Assembly (NCBI RefSeq): GCF_016918015.1
Contig: NZ_JAERMK010000011.1
Location: 11,327 to 57,175 of the forward strand
DNA from: Glycomyces sp. YM15
GTDB lineage: Bacteria; Actinomycetota; Actinomycetes; Mycobacteriales; Micromonosporaceae
Direction: 5' to 3'
DNA length: 45,849 bases
The position numbers and the translations under genes are program-made. Of this stretch, positions 25,881-33,386 are shown piece after piece. The notes beneath the pieces are model-generated. The model was not told where the DNA came from. It did no database searches and worked only from the letters and a program-made list of their open reading frames with translations. The stretch's first letter is position 1; each line of letters opens with the position of its first letter.

Positions 25881-26065
25881 GAACACGGTTCCCCAGGCTG
25901 CGAGACGGCGCCGAGGATCGCACGCACGCCCGGGCTGATGATGCGGGCCGGGAGCAGGCCGGTCCTGGCGGTGATCATCGGGTACGTGCGCGGGCCTGCC
26001 GACTCCGTCGGCGCCACGCGGCCTGGGGAACCAAGTGGGACATGCGATCGGCGCCCTCCGGACAC

Positions 26066-26103
26066 GGCTGCGCCGCCCGGCGGTTGACGCGGGCGGCGCA
26101 GCC
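26066..26103. terminator. Bidirectional hairpin between quinone reductase and MFS genes
   Basis: A perfect 14-bp stem (GGCTGCGCCGCCCG at 26066-26079, complement at 26090-26103) with a 10-base loop. It lies between two convergent genes; no T-run follows. The remaining 25881-26121 gap holds no credible gene. Confidence 0.65.
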
Positions 26104-26121
26104 GGTTCAGGAGACCTGCGG

Positions 26122-27327
26122 TTACGAGGCCCGGGCGAGTTCGGCGGTGGTCAGGTGGTTCGGCACCACCGGCACGACCTCGGCCTCGGCGTGGGCCCGC
26201 GCGAGCGGGACCGAGAGGGCGAGACCGGCCAGGGCCAGGCCGACGCCGACGAGGATCGGCGCGGTGAGGCTCAGCCCGGCCGAGAGGGCCAGACCGCCGA
26301 GCCAGGCGCCGTTCGCGTTGGCGAGGTTGAAGGCCGCGTGGTGCAGCGAGGAGGCGAGCGACGGGGCGGCGTGGGCGCCGTCGAGCAGCAGCCGCTGCAT
26401 GATGGGGCCGACCAGCGAGGACGAGAGCGCCATCAGGAACACCCCGGCGATCGCCAGGACCGGGTTCGCCATCGTGAAGTACATCATCAGCATCACGGCT
26501 GCGATGGTGGTGAACGAGGCGAACAGGCCCTGGATCGGGGCGCGGTCGGCGACGTGGCCGCCGACGATGTTCCCGGCGGTGAGGCCGAGGCCGAACACCG
26601 CGAGGGTGATCGCGATGGCGACCGCGCCGAGGCCGGTGACCTCCTCGAGGATCGGCGTCAGGTACGTGTAGGCCGCGAACATGCCGCCGAAGCCGACCGC
26701 GCCGGTGATGAGCGGCAGCAGGACGCGCTTGGAGCGGATCGCCCGGATCTCGTCGGCGGCCTTGGTCGGCACGATGACCCCGCGGGTGTCGGGCACCGTG
26801 GCCCAGATCGCGGCGGCGGCGACCAGACCGAGGGCGGCCACGGCCGCGAAGATCCAGCGCCAGGAGAACTGCCCGATGAGCAGCGCGCTCGCGGGCACGC
26901 CGATGATCGTCGCCACCGTGAGGCCGGACATGATCCCCGAGATCGCGCGGGCGCGCCGCTCATAGGAGACCAGGCTCGCGCCGACCACCGCGGCCGCGCC
27001 GAAGAACGCGCCGTGCGGGAGTCCGGCGAAGAACCGGGAGGCGAGCAGGGTCCCGAAGTCGGGGGCCAGGGCGGTGACGAGGTTCGCGACCGCGAACCAC
27101 GCCATCAGGGCGATGAGCAGCGGCTTGCGGGGGACGCGGGTGGTGGCGACGGTGAGCAGCGGGGCACCGAGGACGACGCCGATGGCGTAGGCCGAGACGG
27201 CGAGGCCGGCCTCGGCGAGCGAGACGCCCGAGGAGGCGGCGACCTGGGGCAGGATGCCCATGATGACGAACTCGGCGGTGCCGATGCCGAACGCACCGAT
27301 TGACATGGCGAACAGGGGCATGCGCAT
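26122..27327 (-). CDS. MFS transporter (DHA1 family exporter)
   Basis: A 401-residue major facilitator protein with 12 predicted helices. It resembles AraJ/Cmx-type drug-proton antiporters: FAMSIGAFGIGTAEFVIMGILP in helix 1, RFFAGLPHGAFFG in helix 4 and SGLTVATIIGVP in motif C. It probably exports small hydrophobic compounds, but the substrate is not predictable; names such as chloramphenicol resistance would be guesses. It starts at 27327 (MRMPLF); CGGAG is 9 bases upstream. It lies 192 bases downstream of the XRE regulator on the same strand and has a promoter of its own. Confidence 0.92.
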   Translation of the reverse strand: MRMPLFAMSIGAFGIGTAEFVIMGILPQVAASSGVSLAEAGLAVSAYAIGVVLGAPLLTVATTRVPRKPLLIALMAWFAVANLVTALAPDFGTLLASRFFAGLPHGAFFGAAAVVGASLVSYERRARAISGIMSGLTVATIIGVPASALLIGQFSWRWIFAAVAALGLVAAAAIWATVPDTRGVIVPTKAADEIRAIRSKRVLLPLITGAVGFGGMFAAYTYLTPILEEVTGLGAVAIAITLAVFGLGLTAGNIVGGHVADRAPIQGLFASFTTIAAVMLMMYFTMANPVLAIAGVFLMALSSSLVGPIMQRLLLDGAHAAPSLASSLHHAAFNLANANGAWLGGLALSAGLSLTAPILVGVGLALAGLALSVPLARAHAEAEVVPVVPNHLTTAELARAS

Positions 27328-27446
27328 GGGAGCAGCTCCGGGAAGGAAGTGGGGAGGGTGAGAACGCTGAGGCTGTCACCGGCTGCGTCCTTGCCTTACC
27401 GGTCGCTGTTCAAGAGCGGGAGGCGGTTGTCGCGCCTCTGGGGCCA

Positions 27447-27474
27447 AGCATAGATACACTCGCCGCCCGAGCAA
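27447..27474 (-). promoter_or_regulatory. Predicted MFS gene promoter
   Basis: On the minus strand TTGCTC (27474-27469), a 16-base spacer and TATGCT (27452-27447), about 115 bases before the MFS start. Confidence 0.35.
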
Positions 27475-27519
27475 AAGTCCTGGAGATGAAATTCCGGCGT
27501 GATGTCGATCGCCGTGGCG

Positions 27520-28374
27520 TTACGAACGGCGCGCGGGGGTTTCGGGAGTGACGGGCGCCAATGCGGCCATCGTCGCGAACACTTCTGCGGTGCGCGAATT
27601 CGGTTGCGGCACATAGAAGATCATCCGGAAGCAGGTGCCGGGCACCTCCAAGACCTGGCAGTCGAACTCGAGCGGCCCGTACTCCTCGTGCACCACCTGC
27701 TTGCTCTGGACGGTGCGGACGCCGACCTCGTGGTCGGCCCACAGCTCCCCGAACTCGGGGCTGGACCGCAGGAGTTCGTCCACGAGCGCCCGCAGCACGA
27801 CGTCCCCGGGGTCGCGGGCGAGCGAGGCGCGCACGTCGGCCACGCATTGGCGCAGGAACCCCGCATAGCGCGAATCCGACAGGGCCGCGGCGGCATGCGG
27901 ACCGGAGAAGTTCGTTCGCAGGATGTTCCGCTGCTCGGGCGCCAGCTTCGAGAGCCACCCCATCAGCCGGTCCGCGAGCGGGTTCCAGGCGAGCATGTCG
28001 TACGCCGCGTTCACCACGTACGCCGGGAAGTCGTCGAGCCCGGCCAGAAGGTTCCGGATCGTCGGCGGCACGTCGCCGCGACTCGAAGCGCTCGTGTCGG
28101 GCCGCTCGTCGGCGAGATTGAACAGGTGGGCCCGCTCGTCGTGGACGAGCATCAGCGCCCGCGCCAGCGCGCCGAGCACCTGCCGCGACGGCTTCGGCCC
28201 GCGGGCCTGTTCCAGGCGGATGTAGTACTCCACCGAGATTCCGGCCAGCTGCGCGACCTCTTGGCGCCGCAGTCCGGGCGTGCGCCGCCGCGGCCCCTCG
28301 GGCAGCCCCACGTCGCCGGGCCGGAGTCCGGCACGGCGGGTGCGGAGGAAGTCGGCGAGCTGCTGGCGGTCCAT
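27520..28374 (-). CDS. XRE-family regulator with MmyB-like ligand domain
   Basis: A 284-residue regulator. The helix-turn-helix (residues ~10-75) includes RTPGLRRQEVAQLAGISVEYYIRLEQGR-type residues, here with ...EQARGPKPS. The C-terminal MmyB-like/MltR domain (about 105-270) has the typical NAAYDMLAWNPLA segment and is thought to bind fatty-acid-like ligands. In actinomycetes this type is usually divergent from a short-chain dehydrogenase, as here, and controls it. The start at 28374 matches the family (MDRQQLADFLRTRR); an ATG at 28386 would add four residues. No strong ribosome site is seen for either. Confidence 0.92.
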   Translation of the reverse strand: MDRQQLADFLRTRRAGLRPGDVGLPEGPRRRTPGLRRQEVAQLAGISVEYYIRLEQARGPKPSRQVLGALARALMLVHDERAHLFNLADERPDTSASSRGDVPPTIRNLLAGLDDFPAYVVNAAYDMLAWNPLADRLMGWLSKLAPEQRNILRTNFSGPHAAAALSDSRYAGFLRQCVADVRASLARDPGDVVLRALVDELLRSSPEFGELWADHEVGVRTVQSKQVVHEEYGPLEFDCQVLEVPGTCFRMIFYVPQPNSRTAEVFATMAALAPVTPETPARRS

Positions 28375-28410
28375 GCCCACGATCATGCCCCGGATCGCCG
28401 GCCGGAACCA

Positions 28411-28433
28411 GGTACGGCCGGTACCACTATAAG
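28411..28433. promoter_or_regulatory. Divergent promoters and operator of the XRE regulator / SDR pair
   Basis: A perfect inverted repeat GGTAC-N5-GTACC (28411-28425) is directly followed by overlapping divergent -10 elements: TATAGT on the minus strand (28431-28426) and TATAAG on the plus strand (28428-28433). The arrangement fits repression of both genes by the XRE protein. Confidence 0.55.
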
Positions 28434-28477
28434 CGGTCCTCTTTGCAGGGCCCGCAATCGAGCGCAGGCTCGTCGAC

Positions 28478-29248
28478 ATGACCGAGAACCAGACACCCAA
28501 GACCGCTCGTAACCGGGTTGCCCTCATTACCGGCGCCAACAAGGGCATCGGATTCCACATCGCCCGCGCCCTCGGAAGCGAGGGCCACACGGTCCTCATC
28601 GGGGCCCGTTCGCCGGAGCGCGGCGAGCAGGCCGCCGCATCGCTCCGAGAGGAAGGCCTGGACGCCCGCTTCCTGCACCTCGACGTGACCGACGAAGCCC
28701 TGGTCGCGGCCGCCGCGACACGGGTCGGGGACGAGTTCGGGAAGCTCGACGTGCTCGTCAACAACGCGGGCATCGCCCTGGCGGACGGGGACTGGAACAC
28801 CAGCGAGCTCACGGTCGCGACGGCCCGGAAGGTCTTCGAGACCAATGTGATCGGAGTCGTCTCGGTGACCAACGCGTTCCTGCCGCTCATCCGCAAGGCG
28901 GATGCGGGCCGGATCGTGAACGTCTCCAGCGAGGTCGGCTCCCTGGGTTTCATGACCGGCGACCACGAATTCGCGGCGATGCAGGGCGGCGCCTACGGCG
29001 CTTCGAAATCGGCGCTGAACATGCTGACCGTGTCCTGGTCCAAGGAGCTGGCGCCCACCGGCGTCAAGATCAACGCGATGACCCCGGGCTACACCGCGAC
29101 CGATCTGAACGGCAACCGGGGCTGGCGAAAGCCCGAGGACGCCGCGCGGGCCGCGGTGAAGCTGGCGCTGCTCCCTGAGGACGGCCCCAACGGCGGCTTC
29201 TTCCAGGAGGGCAACGAGTACTTCGCGACCGAAGTGGTGCCCTGGTAG
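28478..29248 (+). CDS. Short-chain dehydrogenase/reductase (SDR)
   Basis: A 256-residue classical SDR. The NAD(P)-binding TGANKGIG is at residues 18-25, NNAG at about 92-95, catalytic Ser in NVSSEVGS and YxxxK as YGASK at about 172-176. Its closest resemblance is to carbonyl-reductase-like SDRs found divergent to XRE/MmyB regulators. Substrate unknown. The ribosome site is weak (CAGG). Probably induced when the regulator binds its ligand. Confidence 0.94.
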   Translation: MTENQTPKTARNRVALITGANKGIGFHIARALGSEGHTVLIGARSPERGEQAAASLREEGLDARFLHLDVTDEALVAAAATRVGDEFGKLDVLVNNAGIALADGDWNTSELTVATARKVFETNVIGVVSVTNAFLPLIRKADAGRIVNVSSEVGSLGFMTGDHEFAAMQGGAYGASKSALNMLTVSWSKELAPTGVKINAMTPGYTATDLNGNRGWRKPEDAARAAVKLALLPEDGPNGGFFQEGNEYFATEVVPW

Positions 29249-29312
29249 AGAACCGGTCCGGCCTGGCGGAATCCGGCTTGCCCCGCAGGCGGGCCGGGTT
29301 TAGGCTCCCGCC

Positions 29313-29786
29313 ATGGCCGGACCCGTCATCGCCCCTGCCGAGCCGGCCGACGCCGGCGAGATCCTGACCCTCTCGCGCGCCGCCTATGTCAGCGAAGCGC
29401 AGCTCTACGACGACCCGTTCCTCCCGCCGCTGGTCGAGACGCTGGAGGAGGTCGCGGCGCAGATCGATGCCGCCTGTGTCCTGAAAGCGGTCTTGAACGG
29501 CCGCATCGTGGGCGCGGGACGCGCACGACAGGAAGGCGACGCTCTGCATCTGGGCCGGATCGCGGTGGCCCCGGATCTGCAGGGCCGGGGCATCGGCTCG
29601 CGGCTGATCGCGGCCCTCGAAGGCCTTGCGGCCGAAGGCACTGCGCACTTCGCGCTGTTCACGGGCGCGAAGAGCGAACCGAACCTGCGCCTCTACCGGC
29701 GCCTGGGATACACCGAGTCCCACCGCGGACCGGGCAGGCCCGGCGTCGAGCTCGTGCACCTTCGCAAACCCAGACCAGCCGGGTAG
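29313..29786 (+). CDS. GNAT-family N-acetyltransferase
   Basis: A 157-residue single-domain acetyltransferase. Motif A is complete (LGRIAVAPDLQGRGIGSRLIAAL, containing the acetyl-CoA pyrophosphate loop QGRGIG), and motif B ends with NLRLYRRLGYTES. The acceptor is unknown. It follows the SDR gene on the same strand with a 64-base gap, so co-transcription is possible. Confidence 0.92.
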   Translation: MAGPVIAPAEPADAGEILTLSRAAYVSEAQLYDDPFLPPLVETLEEVAAQIDAACVLKAVLNGRIVGAGRARQEGDALHLGRIAVAPDLQGRGIGSRLIAALEGLAAEGTAHFALFTGAKSEPNLRLYRRLGYTESHRGPGRPGVELVHLRKPRPAG

Positions 29787-29807
29787 GTGGAGACGCAGCC
29801 TCTTGGC

Positions 29808-30513
29808 TTGACCTCTCACAAGTAAGAGCAGATGACTCTTGGCATCGTCTCAGGCTCACCAGAGGAGATTGACCTCGCTGAGGAGCGCTTCCTGCTTCAA
29901 CACCCGTTGTCCCGGAGGCGAATGCTCCCAAGGTCTTACACAGGCTTCGTCAGCTGAGGGATCGGATTGCTCCGGAGGTGCATTCCGGCCCTGTTCCTCA
30001 GCCAACACCGCCAGCCCGGCGGCAAGAATGTTCTTCGCACCGTTCAGATCCCGATCATGCCGGGTGCCGCAGCTTGGGCAGGTCCACTTCCGGACATCCA
30101 ACGGAAGTTCAGCGAGCACATGCCCGCATTCGAGGTTCGAGCAGCGTTTGCTCGTCGGAAGTTGGCACGCTTCTCCCAGAAGTTCACGAAGAACCGGTGC
30201 TGATGCCGCAGGGCCTGCTCGAGCGGCACGCTCGACACCTCATTGAGGAGCTCGAAGTCCTTCTGGCGCTCGATGTTCGCCAAGAACCTGGAGGCAGCGA
30301 GGATCCTCTTCTCCTGCCAGAGTTCCTTGCGCCAGTTGAGGACTTAGTTCCAGACGCGCACGCAACCCAAGCTGCGGCTCAGAACTTGCTCATGCTCTGC
30401 AGTTGGGTACAAACGGACACGAAAACTTCGACGCATGTCTCAAGAGTAAAGACAGACACCAACAAGACAGAAGGACATGAATGGCGTTTCGAGGTTGAAA
30501 TACGACATAACTT
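29808..30513 (-). mobile_element. Decayed IS200/IS605-type (IS1341-like) element
   Basis: A ~0.7-kb remnant surrounds a broken tnpB. The right end is proposed at 29808 because minus-strand CTCTTACTTGTGAGAG forms a small hairpin just before GTCAA, as in right ends (and guide-RNA 3' ends) of this family. The left end is proposed near 30513 where TTCAA is followed by AAGTTATGTCG. No target duplication is expected for this family. GC is visibly lower than in flanking DNA, in line with transfer. Boundaries are inferred, not proven. Confidence 0.5.
29856..30436 (-). pseudogene. tnpB: Broken tnpB (IS605/IS1341 transposon-encoded RNA-guided nuclease)
   Basis: Read on the minus strand, the ATG at 30436 opens a TnpB N-terminus (RRSFRVRLYPTAEHEQVL, then LGCVRVWN) that hits a TAA where Gln is usual (WNQVL). 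The frame continues with NEVSSVPLEQALRHQHRFFVNF. About 200 residues, including the first RuvC catalytic acids, are then missing. A shift of frame near 30150 leads into the intact zinc ribbon (CSNLECGH ... CPSCGTRHDRDLNGAKNI). A normal TnpB has ~400 residues; this copy has ~190 codons with a stop, a deletion and a frameshift, so it cannot make an active nuclease. Confidence 0.85.
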
Positions 30514-30537
30514 TTGAACGGAATCCGGGCATGAGAA

Positions 30538-30561
30538 AAGGCCCCGCCATTCGCGGGGCCT
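30538..30561 (-). terminator. tRNA terminator
   Basis: A 10-bp stem (AAGGCCCCGC / GCGGGGCCTT) with a 4-base loop just past the tRNA 3' end; on the minus strand it is followed by TTTTC. Confidence 0.8.
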
Positions 30562-30569
30562 TCGCTCTG

Positions 30570-30643
30570 TAGGGCAGGCAGGACTTGAACCCGCGACCCA
30601 GGGATTATGAGTCCCCTGCTCTAACCAGCTGAGCTACTGCCCC
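30570..30643 (-). tRNA. tRNA with CAU anticodon (Ile2 or elongator Met)
   Basis: A complete 74-base cloverleaf: acceptor GGGGCAG/CTGCCCT, D-arm AGCTCAGCTGGTTAGAGC, anticodon loop CTCATAA (anticodon CAU), T-arm GCGGG-TTCAAGT-CCTGC, discriminator A. CCA is not encoded. The CAU anticodon fits elongator tRNA-Met or tRNA-Ile2 modified with lysidine; the TTCAAGTCC T-loop is more like Ile2. The first acceptor pair is a G1-U72 wobble, unusual for either. It is not an initiator, since the three G-C pairs under the anticodon are missing. A terminator follows. Confidence 0.9.
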
Positions 30644-30956
30644 AGGCGCCGAACATCTTCTCACACCTCGTGGCCGGGCGGTGTCCGGAGGGGAACTCGG
30701 GGGCCCGGGACGGTCGAGCGGGAATGTCGCAGGGATGTCATCGGACCCGAATACGGCCGCAACGGACGTAGGGCACAACCGGTCGCAACGACGGTGACCG
30801 CCGATAACATCTGAGCCACAACGGCAACGGTTTGATAACGAGACCTGCAGTTGTTACTCACGTCTCCATAAGATCCGAGTCACTCCCGTCGTTTCGTGTT
30901 TCTCGAACAATCCACGATGCGCGGGTTCCGAAGCCCAAACCTCCCGAGGGGGCCCA
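30644..30956. promoter_or_regulatory. Intergenic region upstream of livH with candidate promoters
   Basis: No gene is seen in these 313 bases. Plus-strand TTGATA (30832-30837), 17 bases and TACTCA (30855-30860) form a possible livH promoter; TAAGAT (30869-30874) is a better -10 but lacks a -35. The tRNA promoter must also lie here on the minus strand. Confidence 0.35.
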
Positions 30957-32333
30957 TTGAGACGTGCAGTGTTGTTGCTGTCGGCTGCGTTCGCCGGCCT
31001 GTTGTTGGGGTTGGGGGTGAACAGCAGCGCCTTCGCCCAGGACGCCTTCGGCGTCCGCGGCACCCTGGAGAACCAGCAGGACGAACCGGTCGCGGGGGTC
31101 TCGATCACCGTGTCCGACGCCTCCGGCACCGAGATCGCGACGGTCGAGAGCGCCGAGGACGGCACCTGGGCCGTACCGCTCGACGCCGGCGGGGACTACG
31201 TCGTCACCCTCGACGAGTCCACCCTCCCCGACGGTCTGGTCGTGCGCAACGGCAGGCCGGAGCTCGAAGTCCACATCAGCTCCGACAGGACCGTGCTGTT
31301 CCCGCTCGACACGCAGGTCGTCGGCGGCGCGGGCCCCGGCGGGGACGAACCCTCCACTTCCGGCGGCGACGCCACCGGCGACCCCGACGGCGAGTCGAGC
31401 GACGACGGCGCCGAGAACGGCGAGAACCTCGGCGAGATCGAGGACGAGGGCGGTGCCACCCGCGCCGCCAGCCTGCTCGTGTCGGGTCTCCACTTCGGGC
31501 TCATGATCGCCCTGGCGGCCGTCGGCCTCTCGATGGTGTTCGGCACCACCGGACTCACCAACTTCGCCCACGGCGACCTCGTCACCTTCGGCGGGGTCAT
31601 GGCCCTCCTGTTCAACATCTCCCTCGGCGTCCCGGTGTGGGTCGCGGCGATCGCGGCCGTCCTCCTCGGCGCCGCCTTCGGCTGGGTCCAGGACTGGGGC
31701 CTGTGGTCGCGGCTGTTCAAACGCGGCACCGGCCTCGTCTCGATGATGATCATCTCGATCGGCGTGGCCCTGCTCATCCGCTTCGCGACGCTCTTCTTCG
31801 TCGGCGGCGAACGCCAGCGCTACGACGAGTACGTGGGCCAGAAGCCCTGGGACTTCGGCTGGCTCGTCATCGCCCCCAAGGAGGTCGCGACCGGCCTGAT
31901 CGCGCTCGCCGTGTGCGTCGCCGTCGGCCTCGCCCTCGTCTTCACCCGCCTCGGCAAGGCCACCAGGGCCGTCGCCGACAACCCCTCGCTCGCGGCCTCC
32001 ACCGGCATCAACGTGACGCAGGTCGTGCGCCTGGTGTGGACCATCGGCGGCGCGCTCGCGGCCATGTCGGGCGTGTTCCTCTCGATCAGCGACGGCGTCA
32101 AGTTCGACATGGGCCAGCACCTGCTCCTCATGGTGTTCGCCGCCGTCGTCCTCGGCGGGCTCGGCACCGCGTTCGGCGCGTTCGTCGGCGCGATGCTCAT
32201 CGGCGTGTTCGTGCAGCTGTCGACCCTCGTGATCGCGCCCGAGCTGAAGTACGTCGGCGCGCTCGCCGTCCTCATCATCATCATGCTCACCCGGCCGCAG
32301 GGCATCCTCGGCCGCCGCGAGAGAATCGGCTAG
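30957..32333 (+). CDS. livH: Branched-chain amino acid/amide ABC permease LivH with secreted N-terminal domain
   Basis: A 458-residue protein. Residues 1-28 are a signal peptide (cut near AFA-Q). Residues ~32-115 form a carboxypeptidase-regulatory-like beta-sandwich (GVRGTLENQQDEPVAGVSITV ... GTWAVPLDAGGDYVVTL). A Gly/Asp/Glu-rich linker covers about 125-165. LivH itself follows (about 170-458; GTTGLTNFAHGD, MLTRPQGILGRR). LivH is normally ~290-300 residues, so the first ~165 are an added extracytoplasmic module. TTG at 30957 is supported by GAGGGGG 4 bases upstream and by the signal peptide. It heads livHMGF; amino acids or short amides/urea are plausible cargo. Confidence 0.9.
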   Translation: MRRAVLLLSAAFAGLLLGLGVNSSAFAQDAFGVRGTLENQQDEPVAGVSITVSDASGTEIATVESAEDGTWAVPLDAGGDYVVTLDESTLPDGLVVRNGRPELEVHISSDRTVLFPLDTQVVGGAGPGGDEPSTSGGDATGDPDGESSDDGAENGENLGEIEDEGGATRAASLLVSGLHFGLMIALAAVGLSMVFGTTGLTNFAHGDLVTFGGVMALLFNISLGVPVWVAAIAAVLLGAAFGWVQDWGLWSRLFKRGTGLVSMMIISIGVALLIRFATLFFVGGERQRYDEYVGQKPWDFGWLVIAPKEVATGLIALAVCVAVGLALVFTRLGKATRAVADNPSLAASTGINVTQVVRLVWTIGGALAAMSGVFLSISDGVKFDMGQHLLLMVFAAVVLGGLGTAFGAFVGAMLIGVFVQLSTLVIAPELKYVGALAVLIIIMLTRPQGILGRRERIG

Positions 32334-32342
32334 GAGAGCGAA

Positions 32343-33386
32343 ATGGATTGGCACTTCGTCCTCAGCCAGGCCCTCACGCAGGCCATCGGGCCGACGATGC
32401 TCGTGTACGCGCTCGGCGCCATCGGCCTCAACCTCCAGTTCGGCTACACGGGCCTGCTCAACTTCGGGCAGGCCGCGTTCGCCGCGGTCGGGGCCTACGG
32501 CCTCGCCCTCTCGGTGGCGACCTTCGGGCTGCCGTTCTGGTGGGGCATCGTCGTCGGCCTGGGCGCCGCGGTCGTTCTGGCCCTGCTCATGGGCATACCG
32601 ACCCTGCGCCTGCGCGCCGACTACCTCGCGATCGTCACGATCGCCGCAGCCGAGATCGTACGGCGGCTCTTCCGGGCCACCGTCTGGGCGGAGCACACCG
32701 GCGGCTCCGACGGCATGCGCGAGTTCTCGGACCCCTTCTTCAACCTGAACCCGTTCCCCAAGGACGCGTCCTGGACGTTCGCGTTCGTCTCCATGGACGG
32801 CGGACGCCTCACCGTCGACTTCGGACTGTTCGACCTCCAGTACTCGAACCGGGACCTGTGGGTCATGACCGTCGGCTGGGCGCTCATCGCCGTCTTCCTG
32901 GTGATCATCGGCCTGCTCGTGCACAGCCCGTGGGGCCGCGTCCTCAAGGGCATCCGCGAGGACGAGGAGGCCGTGCGGAGCCTGGGCAAGAACGTGTTCG
33001 CGTACAAGATGCAGGCGCTGGCCATCGGCGGTCTCATCGGCGCGGTCGCCGGGTTCGTCTACGCGCTGGCCCGCGCCAACGTGCAGCCCGACACGTTCTC
33101 GACCGACTTCACGTTCTACTTCTACATCGTCCTGATCCTCGGCGGCGCGGCCCGGCTCTTCGGGCCCGTGCTCGGGGCGGCGCTGTTCTGGTTCCTGTAC
33201 AACATCCTCGCGCAGGGCCTGAGCGAGGCGATCAACTCGGGGCTGATCTCGCCCGAGGTCATGAACCAGACGCAGGTGGGGCCGCTGGTGTTCTTCCTGC
33301 TGGGCCTCGGCATGGTCCTGCTGCTGATCTTCCGGCCGCAGGGCATCCTCGGCAACCGAAGGGAGCTGATGCTCGATGTCCGATGA
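32343..33386 (+). CDS. livM: Branched-chain amino acid/amide ABC permease LivM
   Basis: A 347-residue LivM-type permease with about eight to ten predicted helices. NLQFGYTGLLNFGQAAFAAVGAY opens the domain, GIREDEEAVRSLGKNVFAYKM is the cytoplasmic loop that contacts the ATPase, and the C-terminus has FRPQGILGNRREL. It starts 9 bases past livH with GGAGAG upstream, and its end overlaps livG by 11 bases, so the operon is tightly packed. Confidence 0.94.
   Translation: MDWHFVLSQALTQAIGPTMLVYALGAIGLNLQFGYTGLLNFGQAAFAAVGAYGLALSVATFGLPFWWGIVVGLGAAVVLALLMGIPTLRLRADYLAIVTIAAAEIVRRLFRATVWAEHTGGSDGMREFSDPFFNLNPFPKDASWTFAFVSMDGGRLTVDFGLFDLQYSNRDLWVMTVGWALIAVFLVIIGLLVHSPWGRVLKGIREDEEAVRSLGKNVFAYKMQALAIGGLIGAVAGFVYALARANVQPDTFSTDFTFYFYIVLILGGAARLFGPVLGAALFWFLYNILAQGLSEAINSGLISPEVMNQTQVGPLVFFLLGLGMVLLLIFRPQGILGNRRELMLDVR

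Noticed and set aside
26035..27303. Plus-strand frame of 422 codons opposite the MFS gene
   Set aside because: Gly/Asp/Arg repeats typical of an antisense shadow; the MFS protein has clear helices and motifs.
26122..27327. Naming the MFS protein as a chloramphenicol exporter
   Set aside because: Motifs support only the DHA1 subfamily; substrate cannot be read from the sequence.
29856..30283. Two apparently separate short transposase genes on the minus strand
   Set aside because: They are the N- and C-terminal pieces of one broken tnpB joined across a deletion and frameshift.
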